From: Schizochytrium sp. CCTCC M209059 | Taxonomy: Eukaryota; Sar; Bigyra; Thraustochytrida; Thraustochytriidae | Assembly (NCBI GenBank): GCA_000818945.1 | Contig: KN805375.1 | Span: 587,444-651,443 of the forward strand | Length of the DNA stretch: 64,000 nucleotides | Direction: 5' to 3' | In this document: positions 19,206-27,694 of the stretch, piece after piece | Layout of the letters: each line of letters opens with the position of its first letter | Position numbering within the stretch: position 1 is the stretch's first letter | Notes under the pieces: model-generated | Database searches by the model: none | The model's input: the letters and a program-made list of their open reading frames with translations, nothing else | Told to the model about the DNA's origin: nothing | Position numbers and translations under genes: made by a program

Positions 19206-19966
19206 TTACTCCTCCTCGTCGGCGTCGACCGGGTAGTAGCTGAGCTTAAAGCTCTGCTTGTCCGAGGCGACAATGCGGATGTAGTCGCGGAGCGACTGCT
19301 TCTTAAGGTACTTCTTGGTCAGGTACTTGAGGTAGCGCTTGCTGAAGGGGACAGTGGAGATGACAGCCACCTTGGTGCCAGCGGCCTCGGTCTCGACCTT
19401 GACGAGGTCGCCAAGGACACCAGCCTTGCCGCCGTTGACCTTGATGCGGTCCTGGAGGAACTTGACCTGTGCGGGTTGAAATGTGCAAAAATCCCAGGTA
19501 GACACCATCCGTCGAAAGCGGATCATGGGTCACACACACAAAGGGGTGGGAAGCGGTCAGGACCTCTGGGTGGCCAGGCGGGATGCTTGTGCACGATAAT
19601 AAGAAAAGCACAGCGAGGGACGCGATATTACAGCCAACCTCGAGCTCAAGCGGCGCCGGCGCCATCCGTCCACTCCGACTACAACCACAAGTAGAAGCAG
19701 CGGTGTCGAGACGGAATCAGCGTGCTGCTCATTCATTCACGAGTTTCCCAGGCGAGTGGGCGTGTTTGCTGGTGCGCTCCATCGCGTCCTCTCGCTGCCT
19801 TGCCTATTCTCGCGCTCCGAGCCAGAGTTTCAACTTACGAATGATGCCAGGTCGAGGACCTTGTCGTTCACCGGGATGGTGCAGTCGACCAAAAACTTGG
19901 TGGCCTTGGCGGGCTGTTTGTCGTCGTCATCATCATCATCATCATCGTCATGATGCTCACGTCAGT

Positions 19967-20004
<38 letters not shown>

Positions 20005-20214
20005 TCGTCCTTTTCTGCCACGCGCTACACGGCCCTCGCCCAGCCAGTCGCCGAGGGCCCCGTCTGAATCGTCATTTCATCTCTCCGCCGGCTCGCCCGC
20101 CGGAGCTGGCGGGCTCGAGCTCAAACATCTCGGTCGGTGCCAGTCTCGATGCCCGTCTCCATCTCCATCTCCGTCTCCGTCTCCGTCTCGATCTCCGTCT
20201 CCGCCACGCACCAT
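19206..20214 (-). CDS. RPL22: 60S ribosomal protein eL22, spliced
   Basis: This encodes the large-subunit ribosomal protein eL22. The last exon (19466-19206) gives VKFLQDRIKVNGGK, then VPFSKRYLKYLTKKYLKK and an acidic end DADEEE, all hallmarks of eL22. The middle exon (19955-19839) gives an Asp run, KQPAKATKFLVDCTIPV and NDKVLDLASF. The intron 19838-19467 starts GTAAGT, ends CACAG, and joins in phase 0 to give LASF-VKFLQ. The frame upstream of the middle exon hits a stop before any Met, so an additional exon is required. I propose a minimal first exon, ATG at 20214-20212, directly followed by GTGCGT, with an acceptor AG at 19957-19956. That first exon is inference; the other two exons and their intron are well supported. 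Confidence 0.88.
19467..19838 (-). other. Spliceosomal intron in eL22
   Basis: The donor GTAAGT sits at 19838-19833 and the acceptor CACAG ends at 19467. Removal restores the conserved eL22 sequence across the junction in phase 0. At 372 bases it is one of very few introns I can support in this window. Confidence 0.85.
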
Positions 20215-22326
20215 CTTGCTGGACCTGAGAGAGCTCGCGTGCTGCTGCTGCTGCTGCCCGTGCTCGACCTCTGATTGCTTTCTGCTCTCCCCGGTCCTCT
20301 GCTTTTGCCGCCCCTCGCGCGGCCGCTGGGAGCCACTCGCGATAGCCCACTTGCGCCGCCGCCATACCCCACTTGCGCCGCCGCCGCAAGTGGGTTATAC
20401 CGACCCGCGCTTCCGAAGTCAAGTTCAAGTTTGCGCTTTCTGCCTCCAAAGCCCTGCTTGCGTGGCTGGCTGCGGCTGTTGATGCCGGCACGCGGCGATT
20501 GACGACGGAGATGCATGCCGAGTGAGCGCGCCAAGGCCAACTTGGGCGATGTCGGCAGCGCCTGACGAGACCAAAGCTGCACAGCAAGCTCGCCTTGCGC
20601 ACGGTGTCTCTCGCCGAGCGAGCGAGGAGGTTGGCGATGGATGGCGTACCCTAACCCTGGCATGTTCTCGGGGACCCCTTTAAAGGTGTGTACTTTTTAT
20701 AAGGTGGGCGCGAACAGACGGTGTGTACTTGGTCTGTCCTTTTTATTTTTTCGACGTTGCTTGCCATGGCCAGCAACTTGAACTTGACTTTGGGAATACC
20801 TTTTGCCTACCAGTGGCAGCCAGCCTGGACTGAGGGAGCTATGCCATGGATCGACTAGCAAAGCGATGGCGACTGCGACGTCAATGGATCAACGTCCAGG
20901 GGCCGCCATGCTGCATGGTTGGTTCATCAAGGCGCAGAGACCAGGTTACACTCTTTCTACTTTTCCGGCCGCACTACTAGCGATCTGCGATCTGGCGACT
21001 CGTACTCGCCCTCGCGGGAGGGCAATTTTGCCCGCAGCCGCTGTGGCGTTCTGGTCTGGCAGTCGTCAGGAGAGGCCAAAGTTTTGCCGCAGAGACCAAG
21101 CATAGGCACACATTAGGACCAGGTACGTACTTGGGCACAGGCACAAGTTCGATAAGGCCACAGGCACGATCCAGTTGGACGGACATGGCCACAGCCTACT
21201 CTCCAGCCCGTCCACTACTGGAAAAAGGCTTCCCCGCGTCGATAGGCTATTCTCCTTCTTCTTCTTCTTTTCTGTTTCTTTTTCCGCGGGTGATTCACCG
21301 ATGGCGAGCGCGACAGCCTCCATGCCACCCGAGCGCAAGCGGTGGCGGCTGCGAACGTGGAGCTCGCGCTCCATTCGTCCGAAACCGCCACTGGCCGCCG
21401 CCCTGCGTTCGCCATGCGTTCGCCATCGTCCCAGCTCAATTCTCTGTCATCACCATGTTCATAAACACCCAGCGCTCCTCTAACGCACACCTCCTTCATT
21501 TCCCCGCGTCCCGGAGCCCCGGCCGGCATTTTATACCCTTCCATCATCCCGCTCTTCTCCCCGACGCAGCTAAGCGCGGCATCCGATTCTTCTTTCGTAC
21601 ATCCTGGCCGGCCTGGCATCGACCGTCGCGTCCTCGAAGACCTTCTTGCCCAGATGCACCACGATCCTGATCGCCATCGCCAAATGCATCATGATGGCGC
21701 CGCCACATTTTCGTTCATCCCGGCCGGCCCGGCATCGACCGTCGCGTTCTCAAAGACCTTCTCGCCACCGCAGACACATCAAGACCCTGCATCATCATCA
21801 TCATCATCATCATTACGTACGTACATCTCCTCGGCGTCCGGAGAATCCGTCCCAAGGGAAGCTTTTTCCCGGCCGCCGCGACCGTCGGGCAGTCATTCTC
21901 GCGCGGCGTCCCGGCCTTGCAGGGACCTGCTCTGCAGAGCCGCGGCGTGCAGTGGCATGCCGCGCGGCGCTGGCCATGGTGGGCGCGCCTCGTGGCCGGC
22001 GGCGCGGCGCGGCGGAGGAGCGGCGCGGGGTTTTCCGGCGCGCTGTGGAGGAGGAGAAGACTCGGGAAGCGCGAGGGCGCGAGAAAGTCCCGGAGTCCTA
22101 GTCCAGGGCAGGAAATTCTCCGCGCCGAGGACCCGGCGCGAGCGGCGGCGCGGCGCAGGCAGCAGCAGACCCTGAACGCAGCAGAGCCGGCAGAGCAAGA
22201 ACAGCGAGACCAAGAAGAGCAGCAAGAAGAGCAGGCAGCAGCAGCAGAAGCAGCAGCAGAAGCAGAAGCAGAAGTTGCAGCGAGAAGAGCGAGGAGAGCG
22301 GAGAGCAGAACCAAGCAACAGAGACG
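20215..22326. other. Divergent upstream region of eL22 and ETHE1
   Basis: This 2.1 kb holds the 5' flanks of eL22 (minus) and the ETHE1-like gene (plus). It contains the GC-rich CCCACTTGCG repeat cluster at 20341-20400, a directly repeated GGTGTGTACTT element near 20684 and 20720, a 45-bp direct repeat (21606-21650 and 21722-21766), a (CAT)n run near 21790, and a CAG-rich purine tract just before the ETHE1 start. I find no gene in it. Confidence 0.55.
20341..20400. promoter_or_regulatory. CCCACTTGCG/CGCAAGTGGG repeat cluster upstream of eL22
   Basis: Two direct copies of a GCC-rich unit with core CCCACTTGCG lie at 20341-20363 and 20364-20385. An inverted copy, CGCAAGTGGGTTAT, follows at 20385-20398. 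The cluster begins about 130 bases upstream of the proposed eL22 start codon. The 14-mer ATAGCCCACTTGCG also occurs, on the opposite strand, upstream of eIF3e. A regulatory role is inference. Confidence 0.45.
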
Positions 22327-23049
22327 ATGATCTTTCGGCAGCTGTTCGACCGCGAGTCGTGCACGTACACGTACGTGCTCGGGTGCGAGAAGACGCGCGA
22401 GGCGGCGCTGATCGACCCGGTGCTGGAACTCGTGGAGCGCGACGTGCAGATGCTCGACGAGCTCAACCTCGATCTCAAGTACGCAGTCAACACGCACGTG
22501 CACGCGGACCATATCTTTGGCAACAAGGCCATCAAGAAGATCCTGCCCGAGGTCAAGAGCGTCCTCGGCGAAGAGGGCAACGAGGAGGCCATGGCGGACA
22601 TTCGTCTCTCCGAGGGAGATGTGCTCGAGGTCGGCGAGACCATCAAGATTGAGTTCCTCTCCACCCCGGGCCACACCAACGGATGCCACTCGCTCGTTGT
22701 CCGCGACGGACCCACCACCATGGTTTTTACGGGCGACACGCTCCTCGTGCGCGGCTGCGGTCGCACGGACTTTCAGCAGGGTAACTCCGAGTCGCTCTAC
22801 AAGAACGTCCACGAGAAGATCTTTACCTTGCCCGATGATACTATTATCTACCCGGCGCATGACTACAAGGGCCGCACTATGAGCACTGTCGCCGAGGAGA
22901 AGAAGTACAACCCGCGTCTCACCAAGTCGCTCGACGAGTTTGTCGATCTTATGGACAACCTCGGCCTCCCGTACCCGGCCAAGATTGACGTTTCGCTCCC
23001 CGCGAACCTCGTCTGCGGCCTCCACGACGTGCCACCTGGTGCGAAATGA
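22327..23049 (+). CDS. ETHE1: ETHE1-like persulfide dioxygenase (metallo-beta-lactamase fold)
   Basis: A 240-residue protein of the ETHE1 / glyoxalase II-like branch. ETHE1 oxidises glutathione persulfide to sulfite in mitochondrial sulfide detoxification. The metal-binding pattern is clear: THVHADH (His57, His59, Asp61, His62), TPGHTNGC (His116), FTGDTLL (Asp137) and YPAHDYKG (His178). The ETHE1-specific RGCGRTDFQQG follows the Asp. The C-terminal NPRLTKS and VSLPANLVCG also match. The length is close to ETHE1 without its presequence, and I see no obvious mitochondrial targeting peptide from this Met, so the compartment is uncertain. The coding sequence is intronless. Plain glyoxalase II is less likely because of the RGCGRTDFQ motif. 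Confidence 0.93.
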   Translation: MIFRQLFDRESCTYTYVLGCEKTREAALIDPVLELVERDVQMLDELNLDLKYAVNTHVHADHIFGNKAIKKILPEVKSVLGEEGNEEAMADIRLSEGDVLEVGETIKIEFLSTPGHTNGCHSLVVRDGPTTMVFTGDTLLVRGCGRTDFQQGNSESLYKNVHEKIFTLPDDTIIYPAHDYKGRTMSTVAEEKKYNPRLTKSLDEFVDLMDNLGLPYPAKIDVSLPANLVCGLHDVPPGAK

Positions 23050-23658
23050 ACCGCGGGCCTGGGCGCCGCACTGTGACATTGTTCCTTACCTAACCTCCCT
23101 TTTCCTTTTCCTTTTCCTTTTCCTTTTCGTTTCCTCTCTCCTCTCGCAGGCGTGAGATGATCGAGCCCCGAGTCAAGTTCAACTTATATTCTTTTGTATT
23201 TCATTTGCCATTGTTCATCATACTTTTGTTCACCTTCGGCGACGACGTCCGAGTCAGCTCGGACTCCCGCCATAGTGTACTTGAAATAGGGCCACTCGTG
23301 CGGCAGCGCGTTCCGCACCTGCCCCTGCAGCGCGCCGGAGCGCTCTCAGGATCCAGCGGTCGCGCGGTCGGCGTCGCACCTTCACTCCTACTGTAAGCGC
23401 TAAAGGAGAGCCCTAGCGCGGCCAGCGGGTTCCGCAACGCGCCGAGCGGGTTGCGGCCACGCCGGCTGTGGCCGCCACGAGCGTGCCCGCGGCGGAGAGC
23501 GCAGCGGCACAGCGGCCGGACGGGCAAACCTGGGCGGGGGAACGAGCAGACCCCGAACACCTCGAGCCAATTTCAAAGCCCGAAACCAAAAGCCCAAAGC
23601 CAAGTATACAGCCAGCCACCTGCGCAAGATAGAAAAGTAGACTCAACCTCTTACAAGC
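23050..23658 (+). other. ETHE1 3' flank and 5' region of basic-protein copy 1
   Basis: This begins with a (TTTTCC)n tract near 23098-23128 after the ETHE1 stop. The second half is very GC-rich and includes GCAGACCCCGAACACCTC at 23546-23563, a block shared with the two later copies of the small basic protein gene. No other gene is supported. Confidence 0.55.
23546..23568 (+). promoter_or_regulatory. Conserved 5' block of the small basic-protein genes, copy 1
   Basis: The block has core GCAGACCCCRAAYACCTC followed by GAGCC, and lies about 90 bases before the ATG of copy 1. Equivalent blocks lie 121 and 70 bases before copies 2 and 3. Its function is unknown; it could be a 5' UTR or promoter element. 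Confidence 0.5.
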
Positions 23659-23979
23659 ATGCCGAGCCGCTGCAAGACGTTTCGCAACCTTGACACAACC
23701 TCTGTGGGGTCGGCGTCGTCGTCTTCGTCGTCTTCTCTTTCTGGTTCTTCTGGATCTCTGCCACCCTCTCCTTCCCGACGGAGCCCGCGGTTGCACAAGA
23801 TGAGCGATTCATGGACGACAGTCAAGACATCGACGCGCAAGATTTCGACGCGCAAGACATCGCGTCCTTTCTCCCGAACCCCACTCGAGGCACGTCGACC
23901 ACGCCGCGCCTGTGCACAGTCCCAGTATCGCGGAAATCAGCGACCTATTCGCGCCGCGCGCTTCGCACATGGTTTGTAA
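23659..23979 (+). CDS. Small arginine-rich protein, tandem family copy 1
   Basis: A 106-residue, strongly basic protein of no family I recognise. It starts MPSRCKTFRNLDTTSV, continues with a Ser-rich linker, a SPSRRSPRLHK motif, a STRK-type repeat (KTSTRKISTRKTSRP) and ends RRPRRACAQSQYRG then QRPIRAARFAHGL. Two similar genes follow at 25047 and 26159 on the same strand. Comparison of the last 34 sense codons with copy 3 shows 18 synonymous and 2 replacement codons, strong evidence that this frame is translated and conserved. The composition suggests nucleic-acid binding or a nuclear location, but that is inference. No signal peptide or membrane segment is visible. Confidence 0.75.
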   Translation: MPSRCKTFRNLDTTSVGSASSSSSSSLSGSSGSLPPSPSRRSPRLHKMSDSWTTVKTSTRKISTRKTSRPFSRTPLEARRPRRACAQSQYRGNQRPIRAARFAHGL

Positions 23980-25046
23980 AAATAAACATTGCTAAAATTA
24001 TCTCATCATGACTAACTGTTAGACTGAGCAGCGGCCAGACTTGTGATCCACCAGCGCGATTTTTTGGCATGAGTGATGCGTCAAGCAAGCGAAGGTGGCA
24101 CATTTTTTTGTAACTGCATATGTAATGCTCTTGAGAATAAAAATTCAAACAAAGATAACGCAAAAGAATACTTGACTTTGCAATGATTGACGATGATTGG
24201 GCAAGGCAGGCTTGCGTAGAGGCAAGCATTTGCGCAGAGGCAACTAATTCTTGTGCTCTCCCCATTTCACTTTCGTTGAGCTTGAGCTTGAAGATGATGA
24301 ATGATTGACAACGATATCGTGACTTTGCTTGACTTCGGTCCAAAGCTTGATGGGGTTTCCCGACTTCTCTTTCGGCATTCCACTGGTGGTTGACATCTCC
24401 CGAGTCATTTCGCCAGTGCCATACATTCTTCCTAGTCCCATGTGATGGTCCTCGCGGCCTTCGCGTCGCATCGCGTTGCGTCGCGTCTGCTCCGCAAGGC
24501 TTCCCTTTCCTCCCTCCCTTCCTCGCTCCCTCCCATCATCACATCATCAGCATCGCTTTCGTGCCCCACGAGCTTTGCGCAAACTCGCGTCGGGCGTTCG
24601 CCTCCACGTCCATCGAACGCGGTGGAGCGGGCTCGCGCGCCCCGGGGACGTCTGCCTGCGCCACACGGCGCCCCAGCCGGCTGTCGCCCTCCCCGTCGCG
24701 GCCTTGCGGGACCCGCGCCCTGTCTTCGCCCACTGTCCCGGACCGCAAAGAGAGCGCGAGAGAGGCAGTGCGGGAGAGAGAGAGAGAGAGCCGCTGCAGA
24801 GCAAAGCCAGCCGCCCGCTCCAGCTGCGTTCCGCTGGAAGAGATGGGATTGCTGCGCTGCGCTGCGCTGGGCTGCGCTGCGACGCGCGACGCCGCCAGCA
24901 AAGCAGACCCCAAACACCTCGAGCCCCCAAAGCAAAGAAGCGAAACAAGACAAGGCAAAGACCTCGAGCCTCGAAAGCAAAGCAAGCCGAGGCAAGCCAA
25001 AAGGACGAGCGCATCTTGTCACGTTCATTACTCGTAGGAAAGAACT
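23980..25046. other. Spacer between basic-protein copies 1 and 2
   Basis: The first half is AT-richer and the second half GC-rich. A 66-residue minus-strand open stretch ending at 24244 (from ATG near 24441) has plausible composition but no recognised motif. The copy-2 5' block is at 24903-24925. I call no gene here. Confidence 0.5.
24903..24925 (+). promoter_or_regulatory. Conserved 5' block of the small basic-protein genes, copy 2
   Basis: GCAGACCCCAAACACCTC followed by GAGCC matches the copy-1 block with one difference. It lies 121 bases before the ATG of copy 2. Confidence 0.5.
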
Positions 25047-25331
25047 ATGCCTTACCGCCGGATCCCTCGTAACCTTGACACGGCGTCTGTCAAGTCGGCC
25101 TCTTCATCATCATCATCCGTGGCATCGTCGCCGTCGCGTCGCAGCCCGCGCCTTCATCGCCACAATGGAGTGCAGCAGCGCATCAACGTCAAGACATCGA
25201 CGCGCAAGACTTCGCGTCCCTTTTTCAGAATTCCTCTCGAGGATCGCCGACCTCGTCGCGCATGTGCACAACTGCAGTATCGTGGCATCCAGCGGCCCAT
25301 TCGCGCTGCACGCTTTGTACATGGCTTGTAA
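25047..25331 (+). CDS. Small arginine-rich protein, tandem family copy 2
   Basis: A 94-residue member of the tandem basic family. It starts MPYRRIPRNLDTASVKSAS, then a Ser run, SPSRRSPRLHRH, one STRK unit (KTSTRKTSRP, one repeat fewer than copies 1 and 3) and the conserved C-terminus RRPRRACAQLQYRGIQ then RPIRAARFVHGL. Third-position changes relative to the other copies (for example CGG AGC CCG CGG TTG against CGC AGC CCG CGC CTT) keep the residues. Spacing to copy 1 is 1.4 kb. Function is unknown; the charge suggests interaction with nucleic acid. Confidence 0.75.
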   Translation: MPYRRIPRNLDTASVKSASSSSSSVASSPSRRSPRLHRHNGVQQRINVKTSTRKTSRPFFRIPLEDRRPRRACAQLQYRGIQRPIRAARFVHGL

Positions 25332-26158
25332 TAAATTATAAATTCCACAATTCATCCTACTAATCTCTTTCATTTGACGAGCGAGCGGTAGACTTACTTT
25401 AGTGCTCGCACGTCACTGAAGACGTCTTTTGCGCATCTTTGTTGTCTTTGTGCGACTCACAATCGAACAAAAACAGCGCAACGACTCGCACTACGCAGTC
25501 ATGCGGCTTTGGATTCCTCGCTGAAGAAAAAGGCGAGCTTTCGTTCCGAAAAATCGTCTTCTTTCGGCGGACTCCCCTCGTCTCCGGAGTCTCCGAGCAT
25601 CACGCCCGCCCCCTTGCCGTGACTCCGAGCGTCTCTTCTGCGCTTCAAGGCAAGCTCGCGCCGACCCCACGCTTGCCCAAGCAAGGCTCGCTTCTTCACA
25701 GACAGCCTTTCACATTGCCAACCAGCCTCCGTCCATCCACTCAAGGTCTCCAGCCCGAGCCCTGCGACACAGCCAGTCTTGCTTCGCTCAAGGCTTGCAC
25801 CTCGTCGCGCAGAGCAGAGCCCGCCCGCGAACCGTACACGGCCGCGCCGCTCGCCGCCGCTCGCCGCCTATCCGTAAGTACCAGCAGCGGCCGAAACCCG
25901 TGCGTTCTGCAGCCTTTCAGTGACCAGGGACCAAAAAAAGAGTGAAAGAGTCCCACGGGTTCTGCAACGAGAGCAGCCGCCACGATCGCGGAGCTGGCGG
26001 AGCCTGCGTGCGACAAGCGCCGCTCGAGAACTTGTCTACAGCAGTCTGCGACGCGGAGGGCAAAGCAGACCCCAAATACCTCTGAGCCAAAGAAGCTAAA
26101 GCAAACGAAAGCAAAGAAGAGCAACCAAAAAGAACAAGAAAACCTCAAAGCGTGGAAA
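25332..26158. other. Spacer between basic-protein copies 2 and 3
   Basis: About 0.8 kb. It includes a 168-residue open frame at 25439-25945 that has no counterpart in the other spacers and no motif. The copy-3 5' block lies at 26065-26088. I call no gene here. Confidence 0.5.
26065..26088 (+). promoter_or_regulatory. Conserved 5' block of the small basic-protein genes, copy 3
   Basis: GCAGACCCCAAATACCTC, one extra base, then GAGCC. It lies 70 bases before the ATG of copy 3 and matches the other two blocks with two differences. Confidence 0.5.
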
Positions 26159-26458
26159 ATGCCCTGCCGCCAGACCCCTCGCAACTACGACACGGCCTCT
26201 GTCAAGTCAACCTCGTCATCAGCAGGATCTGTGGCCTCGTCGCCGTCACGTCGCAGCCCACGTCTGCACAGCCACAGTAAAGCGTGTGATTGGGTGACCA
26301 TCAAGACTTCAACGCACAAGGTTTCGACTCGCAAGACCTCCTCGCGCCCACTGCGAACTCCTCTCGAGGCCCGCCGACCTCGCCGCGCTTGCGCAGAGTC
26401 ACAGTACCGCGGCATCCAGCGGCCCATTCGAGCTGCACGCTTTGCGCATGGTCTGTAA
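26159..26458 (+). CDS. Small arginine-rich protein, tandem family copy 3
   Basis: A 99-residue member of the tandem basic family. It starts MPCRQTPRNYDTASVKSTS, then SPSRRSPRLHSH, a two-unit STRK region (KTSTHKVSTRKTSSRP) and RRPRRACAESQYRGIQ then RPIRAARFAHGL. It is closest to copy 1 at the C-terminus (QRPIRAARFAHGL identical) and closest to copy 2 in the N-terminal VKSxSSS region. The stop codon is TAA, and an A-rich stretch follows. No recognised domain is present. Alternative explanations, such as a long non-coding RNA repeat, are hard to reconcile with the excess of synonymous changes. Confidence 0.75.
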   Translation: MPCRQTPRNYDTASVKSTSSSAGSVASSPSRRSPRLHSHSKACDWVTIKTSTHKVSTRKTSSRPLRTPLEARRPRRACAESQYRGIQRPIRAARFAHGL

Positions 26459-27534
26459 ATCATAAAGAAAGCTCAATTCTCCTTCTATTAGTAGGCTTTT
26501 AGTCTGGCTCACCGTTGTTAGATTCTATGGTCTTACGACGCCCTGCGAGCCGCAGAGAGAGAAAACATCAAAGTCAGTTTGGCGTCAGGTCCGGCGTTGC
26601 CTGTCTCGGCGAGCATTTTCATCATAGGTTGCGTGAGGGTCTTCCTTACTCAAAATGCAAGGTGGAAACCCGTGCCAAACGAACTCGATTGGAGAACATA
26701 GCCCAGGTGGCCCAAGTGAATCAAAATCGAGATCGCCATCTCGACACGAACATTATGCTTGGCGCTAGCACCAGCAACTGCTGCACTAATGGCAAGTTTA
26801 TCGCTGCACTGATGGCAAGTTTGGTCGTCGTCAGAGAAATTCTTGGCTCATGAGACCTTAGGCCTCCGACCAGCAGCTATCATTACGTTGAGCAGAATCT
26901 ACGATGGTGACCAGGGCTGACGGGCTGACTCGCAAAACCTACGACGGCAACCAGCTGGCTGGCGGGACGTCGGGCTGGCTCGCAAGAGACAACGATTCGC
27001 GTCTGAATCCGTTAGTCAGTCCGGATTGCCGCGCTGATGTACTGCGCACACCGGTGTGAAAGCGTAAATGTGATGCCTATTGGCAGGACGACAGCTAAAA
27101 AAATTGCCATCACCCTCTGTCCATTTTTGCAGCCCCAGCTCGCTCGCTCGCTCGCGCGCGGGCTTATCTCCGCGGCTCCGTTCGGCGTTCCTGGCGTCAT
27201 CACGGGTTACAGGCGTGCGCGCTGGCGCGGTGCAGACATAAGGCAACCGCGATACCATTGCGGCACCCAAGACCATGCTGCTCTCCACGTCTGCACGAGC
27301 CCTCGTGTGTGCATAAATGGACTACGTGATTTACGCTGCGTACACTCTCGAACGCTCTGCCTGTTCGTTCACGGTGCGCTCTCTGCCTGCCTGCGCCCGT
27401 AATAAAGACGCGCGGCTTGCTGGTATCACACCATGCCTTCACATTCTTTCTGTGGCCGAGGCCGAGGGCAGGACTAGTAAGTAGTCCAGGTAGGGTAGGG
27501 TGGCCATGGTGGGTGATCGTGGTGGTAGAGCGCT

Positions 27535-27595
27535 GCGACCAGCGCGCCGCTGCACTAGAGCGCTGCGACCGCGCGTGCAGCGGCGCGCTGGTCGC
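27535..27595. repeat. 21-bp perfect inverted repeat (hairpin candidate)
   Basis: The arm GCGACCAGCGCGCCGCTGCAC is at 27535-27555 and its exact reverse complement is at 27575-27595, with a 19-base loop. It lies in intergenic DNA far from any supported gene. Confidence 0.7.
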
Positions 27596-27650
27596 CGCGG
27601 CAGAGGCAGGGGTGCGCATCTTCGCGCGCGACGACCGTGTGCATTTTTTT

Positions 27651-27694
27651 CATTCATTCATTCATTCATTCATTCATTCATAGTATTCATTCAT
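27651..27694. repeat. (CATT)n microsatellite
   Basis: A tetranucleotide repeat of about ten CATT units, interrupted once near 27681. Confidence 0.85.

Noticed and set aside
21715..23079. A 454-residue minus-strand open frame opposite ETHE1
   Set aside because: It is the antisense shadow of the ETHE1 coding sequence and of GC-rich upstream repeats.
23811..24011. An acidic frame (SQDIDAQDFDAQDIAS) overlapping basic-protein copy 1, with look-alikes in copies 2 and 3
   Set aside because: The synonymous pattern fits the basic frame. The acidic frame changes at many residues and lacks a shared start and end.
26515..26853. A 112-residue frame downstream of basic-protein copy 3
   Set aside because: Not similar to the basic family and not repeated after copies 1 or 2.
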